A DNA stretch of 64,000 bases from Branchiostoma floridae (taxonomy: Eukaryota > Chordata > Leptocardii > Amphioxiformes > Branchiostomatidae). A program made the translations under genes and the position numbers. The DNA is taken from positions 15,248,721-15,312,720 of the forward strand of contig NC_049995.1 in NCBI RefSeq assembly GCF_000003815.2. Reading direction: 5' to 3'. Position 1 is the stretch's first letter, and every line of letters begins with the position of its first letter. The notes under the pieces are model-generated. The model was not told where the DNA came from. It did not search any database and was given only the letters and a program-made list of their open reading frames with translations. Shown piece by piece: positions 55,701 to 64,000 of this stretch.

Positions 55701-58700
55701 GTGAGCTGGATTACTACCAGCACGAGCAGGTGTGCTCCAAGACGTGCCGCAGTAACCGCTTCGACGTGCCGTCAGGTGTGGCGCTCCAGCTTAGTCTGCA
55801 GGCCAGCGGGCTCCGGCCACCTGAGTTCGTACAGACGGAAGGACAGGGCATACCACAGGTAAAGAAACTTTCTTCCTTTCTGTCATATCTGTATGCTAAA
55901 TACATTATGAAAAAGAAACTGTGGCCAAGTAAGTACATACTAACGGAAGGACAGGACCTAGTCTCTTAACTGGTGGTAAAACTACTAAAAGACTCAAGCC
56001 CCCAGAGTGTACAGAGTGAGGGTCAGACAGCATTCTGTTATTGTTAAGATCGCTTCCTACTGTACCTACAACCTTCTTAAAGTTCAAGACGAGATCTACC
56101 AGGTTGATTAAGAAACAGAATACATCTCGAAAGTTTCCCAAGTTACGAACTGCAGTTGTGTGTAATTTTGTTAAAAATTTTGTCAAAAACATTCTGTCTG
56201 TCTTTGTGTTTGTATGTTTCTTTCATCTTTGTGTTTCTCTTTTTGAAATGTTGACAGTGCAATTGTTTCCAAACATCTTCAATTTTATTCTGTGTACATG
56301 GGACTGTAAGAATCACAAAGCAGGAAGTAATAAGGGCAGAGTGGGTGAAATCTGCCCTCTCTGATTGCCTGTATTTATGTTGTGATTGTTGAGGATTTGA
56401 AGTTTGTTTGTTTTTTATTCTAGATGGTTCCAGCAGAGAGGCTGTACGCAGCAGCTGCAGCTCTAAGTGCCTCCACTCCTCGATTCACTCCAACATCTCC
56501 TACTCCTGTGTCTCCAGAAGGTAAGGAACCTTGTCTTAGCTCTCAAGATGTCTGAATTTCTGGTCTTCAAAAGAACACAGTAGGACTTAAATTAAGATAA
56601 GTTATAAACTAGATGCTGTTAAGTTTGTTGCTTGGCTGTTGAGCATGCTGTTAAGTTTAAACATTCAAATGTAAGATGTGTAAACATTATTGATTGCACA
56701 GGTTGTCTATTTGAAATGTCAAATGCTGTTCTGCAGTCAAAGATCAACTTTCTAACATCTTAGGTTCAGTACATTTAGAATAGAACCTCCAATAAACATT
56801 TGGTTGATGTTAATAATTGCTGTGTGCCTATTATCATGGTCCTTGCTTTTTATCAGAGAATGTCTTGACATAGGTGATGATGGGTAGACATTTAGGTACA
56901 TTGTTTCACAGAATGAACTACTTGTCTGTACATAAATAAGACATTATGTACTTGATTTCAGATTCCCTGCTGTTCTGGTCAGGTATCCGTGAAGTGGGCG
57001 TGTTGGACGGAATCTTCACCTGGATATTTGATGCCCTGTCTGACTTACAGCAGTGTGTGCAGCACGGGTCCTGCACTGCAGAAGGTTGGTACTTCAGACA
57101 TTACTAGCCTCATTAAATCTCGCTTTTAGCAGCCCGCCCAGTAACATCCGCTGGCTTCTCTGTGGGGAGGGGCCAGTTAAAGCCCTGGACAACGGAGTTT
57201 GTGTTACACAGACTAAGGCCTCACCAGTTTACTTTCTTCTTCTTCATCAGTTTATGTACTGCCATGCCCCTTCAAAAAGGATTACTAGCAGTGCACATGT
57301 GTCAGTAACAAGTGATCGGAACAAATAAATATAGGGAAAAAGGGAAAGACACTTAGGATCATAAACAACTGATTTGTGGGTGCAGAGCTAGACAAGCATA
57401 ACTGAATTTAGTGGGTATTATTAGCAATGGAGCAATGCCCTCCCCAATTTGGTTTTTACCAGGAGAGAGGCCCCTCCTCTGCCACACCAGGCTCAATTTC
57501 GTTCCACTCTTTGATGGTGCGAGGGAAGAACGAGTGTGCACCTTAAAAGCGTGGTTGGTGTGGAAGGAGCATCAAGTCGCCAGGACCAGATTTGTTTTGA
57601 GTGGTAGGAGAAGAAGAGTAGTTCAAGCTCTGTTTGGCAGTGTAAGACAGTATGCCTGAATAATAGTGAATTAGTGAATATTGAAGAAACAGTTCACCCG
57701 CAGATGTCACGAAAAATCTTTGGAACTTTATCTGTGGATGCTCAGATGTTTTGAATGGTCTTGGCCTAATGGAAGAGGTAAAAGCTCGTCTGGCCCAACA
57801 GAAATCATTAAAACTTAAAGATAAAATGAAATAACTTGGTACTGTGTTCGTAGATGCCCAGATGCTGACCAGTGTTCTGAATGGGCTGGGCCTGATGGAA
57901 GAGGTAAAAGCCCGTCTGGCCCAACAGAGATAATGAAACTGACAAATAAGACAAAATAATGGAGGTTTGGTACTGTGTTTGTAGATGCCCAGATGCTGAC
58001 CAGTGTTCTGAATGGCCTGGGCCTGATGGAAGAGGTAAAAGCTCGTCTGGCCCAACAGAAGACCGAGGCCGACAGGCAGGTCGAAGAGTACAACCGAGAT
58101 CTGCAAGGTCAGCAATCTTCCACACATATCCTGGGTGAATATTTTATGATTACCTTAAACTAACCAAACTGCATGGGACGACGCACCCACTCACCCCCTC
58201 TAATGGTACGGCCCAGTCATGACCCTATATGGACATGGCACCAAATATGGTATGGTGTTCCTGACCATATTTAGCCATGATTGCCAAATATGGTAACCCT
58301 TTTTCTGACCATATATAGGCATGATTGCCAAATATGGTTTGCCCGACCCAGACCATATATATGAGCATGATGCCAAATATGGTACTAAAATTTTCAAAAA
58401 ATTGTTACTATTTTTTCACAATTCCTTCTTATTTGGAAATATTGCCCTTTACCCTTTATATCATTGAAAGAAGAAAATTTGACTGTTAATTTTAAAAGGA
58501 ATGAATTTGAAGGATGTTTGGTCAAAAAAAGTTTCAAGGCCATGTTGCCATATTTGGTAGTGACTCAAGCTGGTGGAATGTTCCACTTTCTAAAGAGGGG
58601 ATGAGTGGGTGCCCAGACTGTGACAACTCACTGCATGGAATCAAGTCAACAATCAAACAATAATCAACAAATGTCAAATGAAAAAAAACTGAATGTATTA

Positions 58701-59440
58701 TTTGTTTACTATTGTATATATACTTGTTAGACCTGATAGACTGAGTATTTTATTTGCACAAGTAGAAACTTTATGTATGACAGGAAATGTAATGTCTATT
58801 ACTGAAAAAAAAAAGCAAAGAGTTGTGTTACAGAAAATTCTACCTTAAGGATAAGACATCATTTTTATAAAGAGCATTTAAAGAGCATGCATTAGAATAG
58901 TGCACTAAAACAGTCAATGGAAAAATATGTATGCATGACATAAAACATCATTGTTTTCTTCTGTATGAATGTATGAACTTGTTAGTGTACTGAGCTAAAA
59001 TATTTTGCATTAATTGTAGGAAATTGTTGTTAGGAGTGTTTTCAATGCCTTTCTTCACAGAACTAGAGAGACAGTGTGCGGAGAGACGGCGTCAGTCTCA
59101 GGCCTTGAAGCGTCGTCTCGAGAGACTCGAGAACGTTCTTCAGCACACACCAGGGCGGAAAAGGGCGCGGGCACTGTCCCCACAACAGGGGGCAACCCCC
59201 AAACCATCCTCTGCCGCCACTGCGCAAACAAACAGGCACCTGTCGCCAGAGGCAGCCCCGCAGGACCTGAGCATGAAGAACGGGCACTCCGTGAGCTCTC
59301 CGCTGGACAGCTCTTTGTCCTCAAGTCGTAGCAGCACGCCAGGGATTCACTACATGAACGGAGAAACGAACGAAAGAGAAGACCGTAGAGGACGAATGGT
59401 TGCAAAATCGGAAGTCAACTCCAGGTCTTCCTCTAGGTAG
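49528..59440 (+). CDS. GMEB: GMEB-like SAND-domain transcription factor (whole gene model)
   Basis: Seven coding exons join in one frame with consensus splice sites: 49528-49704, 55020-55123, 55684-55858, 56424-56520, 56962-57084, 57985-58107, 59061-59440. Total 1179 bases, 392 residues. Residues ~30-120 form a SAND domain (YPVMCGDNQGLLIWKKFICP, then TPKEFVVEAGKAGLKDWKRA) with the DNA-contacting KDWK motif at 80-83. Residues ~235-300 (EEYNRDLQELERQCAERRRQ, SQALKRRLERLENVL) are a coiled coil as in vertebrate GMEB1/2. These nuclear proteins bind paired PuCGPy half-sites as homo- or hetero-oligomers and modulate glucocorticoid-receptor and CREB-type transcription. The ATG has a good context (GCCATGG). 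It is shorter than human GMEBs (~530-570 residues), lacking most of the C-terminal region. Single copy here; identification is strong. Confidence 0.9.
49747..49915. mobile_element. pogo/mariner-like MITE related to 40227
   Basis: CACAGTAGAAGCCGTTTAAT then TGCACGCC at the left resembles the end of the 40227 element; the right end TTCTACTGTA is its inverse. Intronic. Confidence 0.55.
50539..51010. repeat. inverted, diverged copy of the 478-bp repeat
   Basis: Minus strand matches 51591-52068 with many substitutions: GACATCAGAGTCAGGGTTGT, AAGTCACTTGGGTCTTTAAC, AACTGCTGAACTGAACAAAT and CGCAATACAACGTGATGTCA are counterparts. With the 51591 copy it forms an inverted repeat around the first 110-bp array, like a foldback transposon. 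Confidence 0.65.
51175..51590. repeat. ~114-bp tandem array, first block (four copies)
   Basis: Unit: ACAGTTGTTACTGAACTGTA then CAATAGAGCAAATTTTAACA, GAAGGGTACCATTGCCTTGT, GAAAACATACAAGTGAACTT and TAAAATGCCACTTGCACAGC plus GTGCATGTACATGT. Confidence 0.85.
51591..52068. repeat. 478-bp direct repeat, copy 1
   Basis: Begins TAGGGCTGACGTCAGAGTTG, ends TTCGATGTCTGACCTGTAC. Same length and, as far as read by eye, identical to 52973-53450. Confidence 0.85.
52973..53450. repeat. 478-bp direct repeat, copy 2
   Basis: Identical to 51591-52068 by eye, 904 bases downstream. Unlike copy 1, its right end leads straight into the second array. Confidence 0.85.
53445..54115. repeat. ~114-bp tandem array, second block (about six copies)
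   Basis: Same unit as 51175-51590, with small indels in copies 3 and 4; the last copy is divergent (GGGTCAGGAAGTTACCGTGG). Confidence 0.85.
54587..54947. mobile_element. hAT-like MITE with perfect 8-bp target duplication
   Basis: Ends TAGGGCTGTGTACCTAAA and TTTAGGTACACAGCCCTA are inverted repeats; TCTAACAT occurs at 54579-54586 and 54948-54955. GGTACAGGTACAGGTACA-type repeats inside. It lies 70 bases upstream of GMEB exon 3's acceptor. Confidence 0.85.
55020..55123 (+). CDS. GMEB: GMEB exon 3 (SAND core, KDWK)
   Basis: Acceptor TTTTATTGCAG, donor ATCAG|GTAGGT, phase 0 in, phase 2 out. YNGMMRTPKEFVVEAGKAGL then KDWKRAIRINGTMI. The KDWK motif is the SAND DNA-binding loop. Confidence 0.95.
55684..55858 (+). 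CDS. GMEB: GMEB exon 4 (end of SAND domain)
   Basis: RRMMETGELDYYQHEQVCSK then TCRSNRFDVPSGVALQLSLQ. The ELDYYQHxxVCSxTCRS stretch, with its zinc-type cysteines and histidine, is diagnostic for GMEB. Leaves phase 0 at CACAG|GTAAAG. Confidence 0.95.
56424..56520 (+). CDS. GMEB: GMEB exon 5 (Ser/Thr/Pro linker)
   Basis: MVPAERLYAAAAALSASTPR then FTPTSPTPVSPE; proline-directed S/T sites (TP, SP) suggest a phosphorylated linker. Acceptor TTTATTCTAG, donor GAAG|GTAAGG, phase 1 out. Confidence 0.85.
56962..57084 (+). CDS. GMEB: GMEB exon 6
   Basis: DSLLFWSGIREVGVLDGIFT then WIFDALSDLQQCVQHGSCTA. Hydrophobic helix pattern resembling the conserved region between SAND and coiled coil in GMEB2. Acceptor GATTTCAG; donor GCAGAAG|GTTGGT is the weakest of the gene. 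Confidence 0.85.
57738..57935 (+). pseudogene. two truncated copies of GMEB exon 7 head
   Basis: Starting at 57738 and 57854 are copies of GATGCCCAGATGCTGACCAG then GTAAAAGCYCGTCTGGCCCA and ACAG, which then run into intron-like text. The second keeps the acceptor (TTCGTAG); in the first it reads TGG. Spacing 116 and 131 bases to the intact exon. Confidence 0.8.
57985..58107 (+). CDS. GMEB: GMEB exon 7 (start of coiled coil)
   Basis: DAQMLTSVLNGLGLMEEVKA then RLAQQKTEADRQVEEYNRDL. Phase 1 in and out; acceptor GTTTGTAG, donor CAAG|GTCAGC. Confidence 0.9.
58177..58629. mobile_element. MITE carrying five CArG-type boxes
   Basis: CGCACCCACTCACCCCCTCT near the left is mirrored by AGAGGGGATGAGTGGGTGCC near the right. 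ACTGCATGG stands at 58168-58176 and again at 58630-58638, a 9-bp target duplication. Inside, CCAAATATGG occurs at 58241, 58284, 58328 and 58373, and its complement CCATATTTGG at 58548. Confidence 0.7.
59061..59440 (+). CDS. GMEB: GMEB exon 8 (coiled coil and C-terminus)
   Basis: Acceptor TTTCTTCACAG. Reads ELERQCAERRRQSQALKRRL then ERLENVLQHT (coiled coil), a basic GRKRARALSP patch that could be a nuclear signal, and a Ser/Gln/Pro-rich tail ending VNSRSSSR. Stop TAG at 59438. No clear AATAAA was found within the next kilobase. Confidence 0.9.
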
Positions 59441-59755
59441 TAACAAGCAACACAATGTATAAGCAATATAAAGGACATTACAGCAAAACTCAAGTGTCTT
59501 TGGGATCTCAAAGAAAGCTTGATGCCACAGCAAAGGAGCATTTGTACTACATAGTGATAATTATGTATAAGTTATTAGTGCTTGCTTTTGTATATCTTAT
59601 TAGTACGAACTTTTCATATGTGCAAGGTTGTAGCATAGGAAATAGGTTCAAGTCTTCTTCCATAGATTGTAGTAATAGCAGTATTCTTGCCATGGGACCA
59701 ACCAAAAGAAATGTTTTCTTCAGTCAATTTCAATCAAACATGTAGTATGATGTAC

Positions 59756-60044
59756 CTTAGCAGTTTTAATAGAAATACATGTATTTCAAAATTTGTAGTA
59801 ACACATCTTTCAGACCAACGTCTGTTAGTACCTTAGCAGTTTTAATAGAAATATTTCGAAATTTGTAGTAACACATCTTTCAGACCAACGTCTGTTAGTA
59901 CCTTAGCAGTTTTAATAGAAATATTTCGAAATTTGTAGTAACACATCTTTCAGACCAACGTCTGTTACTACCTTAGCAGTTTTAATAGAAATATTTCGAC
60001 ATTTGTAGTAACACATCTTTCAGACCAACGTCTGTTACTAAGTG
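59756..60044. repeat. ~73-bp tandem repeat, four copies
   Basis: Unit TACCTTAGCAGTTTTAATAG then AAATATTTCGAAATTTGTAG and TAACACATCTTTCAGACCAA plus CGTCTGTTAG. Near-identical copies, just downstream of the GMEB stop, perhaps in its 3' UTR. Confidence 0.85.
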
Positions 60045-60199
60045 CCTCTTTAGGATATGGTTTGATTTCTGTCTTGGCCAGAAAGCCAGACTGTATCTAG
60101 GGCTATATTGACTAGCTCCTTGTCTCCAGAGCCAACATGCCCCCAAGGAAATTTTGACGACACCTAGCTTTGTCAGGGGTCCAGGCAAAGAGTCGTTGG

Positions 60200-60625
60200 A
60201 AGCATGTATCTGTTTCTGTATCTATATAGCCGGTATAACCGCCCTTCGGCGTAACACACCAGCTTCTGTATCTGTATCTATATAGCCGGTATAACCGCCC
60301 TTCGGCGTAACACACCAGCTTTGCAGGCACGCGTCGCGGCAGCAGCTGGTTATATTACTCCGAAGGACTCGTCACACCTAACTTTTGCACATCTATCTGC
60401 AAGCATTCTTTGAAACTATCCAGGGATGATACCCCTACTGTGCTTGGTGATAACAAATTCCACTCTACTATAGTTCTGGGAAAATACGAATTTTTGAACA
60501 CATCAATCCTAGGTTGGTAACTCTTGTACTTGAAGTCATGGCTGTTTCTTGTTCGTTTTTGAGCTGGTATTAGTCTCTGGCATGTTGTGTCTGAAGCCAA
60601 GGAGCTGACCAATGTAGGTCCTGGA
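60200..60625 (-). mobile_element. LINE 3' end fragment with duplicated 3' UTR
   Basis: Minus frame reads SLASDTTCQRLIPAQKRTRN, YQPRIDVFKNSYFPRTIVEW and NLLSPSTVGVSSLDSFKECL, the typical RT C-terminal tail (FFPRTIxxWNxLP...SFKxxL). It is followed by GCTGGTGTGTTACGCCGAAG then GGCGGTTATACCGGCTATAT present twice in tandem. Same family as 35636-35860. Confidence 0.7.
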
Positions 60626-61020
60626 AACAGGCTTGTTGGAAGTTTCTCTTTCCCACTTCCATACTTTATTTGAAATTAGAGGGATAAACATTGTAAATAT
60701 TGTACAAATGCTGAGAACACAGTATATGTATTACAACTTAGGAAGTCAGTGAGCCCTATTTTTGATAATGTTGATGTCATATACCTCCGGTCTTTTTATA
60801 GAACATTGTTAAATCCTTGAAAATTTGATGAAAGTCGTTCAGCTCTAAGATCTTGGAAGGACCAAAGCTAGTATCCTTATCCAGAAAAAAGAAAGTTACA
60901 ATATTTCTTTGTATCACTAAAAAAAGCTAAAAATTAAAACAGTAAAGTACATTTACTTTTTGTAAAATGTATCTAGTACTGATTTGATATCAATGGTCCA
61001 TATGTGGAGGTGGTGACTTG

Positions 61021-61267
61021 TAGTCTCCAAGCAGACCCTACGGCGCCTTAGAAATAGTATCAAAGCTGGCAAGGGACTTAGTATAGCGGCATCAGGCGGG
61101 GCAGCAACACCATTGTTGAATAGAAACGCTCCACCCTGTTTCAGTGCAGGCAGACCTCTGGTGCCCGTTTGACTCCCTTTGGCCGACTATCTCCCTTTGG
61201 CCGGCTATACTCCTTTGCCAGCTTTGATACTATCTCTTTAGGCACCATAGGGTCTGCTTGGAGACTG
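61021..61267. mobile_element. hAT-like MITE (TCTCCAAGCAG family), copy 4
   Basis: TAGTCTCCAAGCAGACCCTA and TAGGGTCTGCTTGGAGACTG flank 247 bp. GTGACTTG occurs at 61013-61020 and 61268-61275. Longer than the other copies because the middle contains an extra ~80 bp. Confidence 0.75.
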
Positions 61268-61434
61268 GTGACTTGTACAGTTTTGAATGTACTTCATTTA
61301 GAACTGTAAGCAGCCATACTTGCTCTCAATGGTTTTGGGGTAAAACCTGTATATACATGTTCATCTAGACAGGATGTTGCATTAAGGTATTGAAGCAATA
61401 AGATATGCAAACAAGCCTCCTTACCCTCTGTACT

Positions 61435-61751
61435 TAGGCCCAATCTAGACACAGTTTTTCCCGATATCTGTGAGCCGACAACCTCTCGCCGACAGCTTTT
61501 TTTCAGCGTCTAGATGGAACTGCAATATCGCTATAAAGATATCGGCAGAATTTCTCCCGAAAGGTCCGGAGCATTCCCCCGATAGCTTAGCAGGGGTCCC
61601 CGACAACTTCTGCCTATGTGTAGATGCGTCCCGACTTCGGGAGGGCTCATTAGGCTATATAGCTGTTTATGACTGTCCCGCAGCCAACGTTCCAGATCCC
61701 TCCCGACATCTCCACAGATATCGGTAAAAACTGTGTCTAGATTGGGCCCTA
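61435..61751. mobile_element. MITE with GGCCCAATCTAGACACAG ends
   Basis: TAGGCCCAATCTAGACACAG then TTTTTCCCGATATCTGTG is mirrored by CACAGATATCGGTAAAAACT then GTGTCTAGATTGGGCCCTA: ~36-bp inverted repeats with TA at both edges. Confidence 0.75.
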
Positions 61752-62349
61752 GAATACAGTTTGTTACAGTTGATACTCAGATAGAGTCTGTTAGTGCCTC
61801 TGCTTAGGTATGTGCCTTGTATAATCTAGTATAGGCTACAGCATCTAAACTTTATGGATGACATCCTGTGTAGACTGAAAATCTTATATTAGAGCACAAG
61901 CAAAAACTATATGACTACATGTTCAAATTAGAGACTATCACAAGAACTGAAGTGACAAAATATGGCATCACAGCCAACAAGTCTTTTATTCCTGTATTCG
62001 AGACGTGCAAAACTTTTGCACTTGTGTGGTAGCCTAAGCTATTTTTTTGTAATGTCTTGGAAAAAGAAAAGTGTCAAATGTCATACAAAAAGTTTACTTG
62101 CTGTAGCCAAAGCAACATTTGATACTATGTCAATATTGTAAGAAGAAGACGAAAAAAAGAGTTTCCTTTTGTAAAGTGCACTGGTTGCACAGAAGTTACA
62201 TTGTAATAAACAAAAGCCAAACATAAAATCCAAAATTGCATTGTGCTTTTTATTGGTTGTTGTTCCTTATCAAATTCATAAGATAAAACAGACATATCTG
62301 TAGTATATTTAATGTTTGTTTTGCCTGAAAACAGACCTAGCGCATAACA

Positions 62350-62610
62350 CATTTGATTTCATTACAAAGATGACATCCTCTGAGCAGAACAAAACTAAGC
62401 GAGCATGTGAAGAAAAAATGTTACAAAGTAATATTGTCTTTATAATGAAAGTCAAGTGGAAAGGGAGGCTGAACAATTAAAAGATACAGAGTATGGTGAA
62501 CCAATGAAGAGATTATGTATTTTCGGTCTTTCACATCTACTTTTACTAAATTGGAATCGACTTTAGCATTTTATGACATTAGTATCATTATTTCCTGATT
62601 TTTAAAGATT
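62350..62610. repeat. dispersed ~250-bp repeat, copy 2
   Basis: Counterpart of 6726-6970; see there. Confidence 0.5.
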
Positions 62611-62745
62611 TGTGTAAAAGAGAGAGAGAGATCTATCGTCAGCCTTAGTGTTATCGAAACTTTATCTGAGAAAACAATGTAACATACCAACAATTATAAT
62701 GACAAGTTATTCCCACAAGTCTTAGTATGCCAATGTCTTCCTGCA

Positions 62746-62947
62746 TACTGTAAATGCAGAAATGTTCGCGTTGGATTAATGTTCGCGGTGACCACTTCAC
62801 CGCGAACTTAAAGCCACCGCAAACATTTTTCTATTGTGTAATTTGACTGCAGTCTAAGCTGTTACCGCAAAAATAAAACCACAGCGAAAAGTCGTTTTCC
62901 CGCTACCGCAAAATTAAATCCCCGCTAAATGAAATACATTTACAGTA
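62746..62947. mobile_element. TACTGTAAATGC MITE, copy 2
   Basis: TACTGTAAATGCAGAAATGT and AAATACATTTACAGTA are inverted, with TA edges; interior CCGCGAAC and AATAAAACCAC match copy 1 at 43908. Confidence 0.75.
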
Positions 62948-62954
62948 ATCAAAG

Positions 62955-63260
62955 TAGTCTGGGGTCCCCTAGTCACTCCTACTGCATTGAGAGTGGGGGG
63001 CCCTGTAAGCCAAGTACGACGAAACCCGACTTTTTCAGAACACAAGATATCGAGACTGGAAGTTCGTCTCAAGTACCAAGGGGAGCCGCTAGGGGGCCAA
63101 AATGTAATCATTCCCAGTTTTTGTCACACATTACCAATACCTCAAGTCTGAAATTAATTCATCCAGCCGTTCTTGAGTAATATTGTTGACACACAGACAG
63201 ACAGATGCTCATAAAACTAGAGTTCCTCGAACACATATCTTCGCCAAATAAACAATTTCT
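62955..63260. repeat. dispersed repeat with GCTAGGGGGCC, copy 2
   Basis: Related to 24185-24480. Ends with AACACATATCTTCGCC, the complement of the start of the repeat at 63490 (GG..AG-CTGGTTATGTTTT) and 5625, so the two may be halves of one family. Confidence 0.45.
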
Positions 63261-63517
63261 ATGGAAGATAGTTCTTTTTGAATGATTAATGTGTATAAGT
63301 CCATATGTTATCTAGTCACATCATGTAGTGGTTGGTTGGATTATGAACATTGTGAGTAGATTAGTCTATTCTGTCGGTGTACATAATGCAGCAAATGTTT
63401 TGGCGATGTGAATGAATGTCTTTGCATAATCAGAACAATTTGTACAGGTATGAGGTTACTGTTCTATTTTGTGTTGTCATAATTACTTTCGGAGAGCTGG
63501 TTATGTTTTGGGTAGCG

Positions 63518-63562
63518 TTTGTATGTATGTATGTATGTATGTATGTATGTATGTATGTATGT
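63518..63562. repeat. (TATG)n microsatellite
   Basis: About eleven TATG units within the CTTCGCCAAG-type repeat. Confidence 0.9.
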
Positions 63563-64000
63563 AGAAACCAGCAAATTGAAGACCGGCTGAATGGATTGAA
63601 GTGATATTTGGTATGTGGGTAGGTCTTGGAAACCTGGAAACCACAGGAAGTCACGCCGATAATTGCATTCGTCACTCACCAAACCCCGGCCACTGTTGTT
63701 CCTTCCAATTTACGGAACTTTTTAACTCACCAAGGGTCATCTAAGGGCCATATGTAAGGATTGCTACGACCCCCGCCTTGGTGAACGTTTGTTTCAATCT
63801 CATGAAAATAGAAAGTAAAGTTTTGCAGTCGCGAGTTAAGTCAGAGGTATTTTACAGAGTCCAAGGTTATGATTTCTGCGACTGTCCGATGACAGCCGCC
63901 TGTCACCTTTGGCGATTTGTATTTCTCGCAATGATGTCAGTTCTTTCTAGCCGACCTTTCCCTTACAACATGACATCTCTGTTAAGATTTGAGGAATGCG

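Overview
The window looks like invertebrate deuterostome DNA, most likely a lancelet (Branchiostoma). Reasons: split genes with consensus GT/AG introns, a GMEB-type SAND transcription factor, a mosaic extracellular gene built from phase-1 modules (kringle, LDL-receptor class A, F5/8C), long C2H2 zinc-finger arrays, and a very dense load of short inverted-repeat DNA transposons, tRNA/5S-derived SINEs and minisatellites. Species assignment is inference. No virus-derived element was recognised.

Layout. 1-2.5 kb: a 15-finger C2H2 gene on the minus strand whose 5' part is broken. 2.5-11.4 kb: no clear gene; SINE, LINE-like and several MITE families, including a tandem-duplicated MITE, plus a possible signal-peptide exon at 8.6 kb. 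11.5 kb: tRNA-Thr(CGU). 12.2-13.6 kb: an unrecognised Gly-rich gene (plus strand) with DGLDMQD repeats. 14.8-21.2 kb: three identical tRNA-Gly(UCC) genes and one broken copy, a 958-base assembly gap, a 62-bp array, a ~60-bp palindromic minisatellite and a LINE fragment.

22-35.6 kb: one minus-strand gene model of nine coding exons, all joined in phase 1, totalling 1502 codons plus stop. It runs: signal peptide and mucin-like exon, kringle, Thr/Gly/Ser-rich exon, LDLa, LDLa, a 16-residue N-glycosylation repeat exon, F5/8C in two exons, and a second copy of the repeat exon with the C-terminus. It would be a heavily glycosylated extracellular protein.

36-45 kb: transposon-rich spacer (5S-derived SINE remnants, a pogo/mariner-like element nested among them, several foldback elements, hAT-like elements and a large AATG-type microsatellite). 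45.4-59.4 kb: GMEB-like gene (plus strand) with a probable TATA/CRE/GC-box promoter at 45.4-45.6 kb and seven coding exons of consistent phase. Its introns hold a 478-bp perfect direct repeat with a ~114-bp array and a MITE with five CArG-like boxes. 59.4-64 kb: repeats only.

The pattern I find most striking is that four separate exons in three genes (Gly-rich gene, kringle, first LDLa, GMEB exon 7) are each preceded by tandem, truncated copies made of the end of the upstream intron plus the first part of the exon. The intact exon is always the last copy. In the LDLa case the copied piece has been further amplified into a 43-bp minisatellite.
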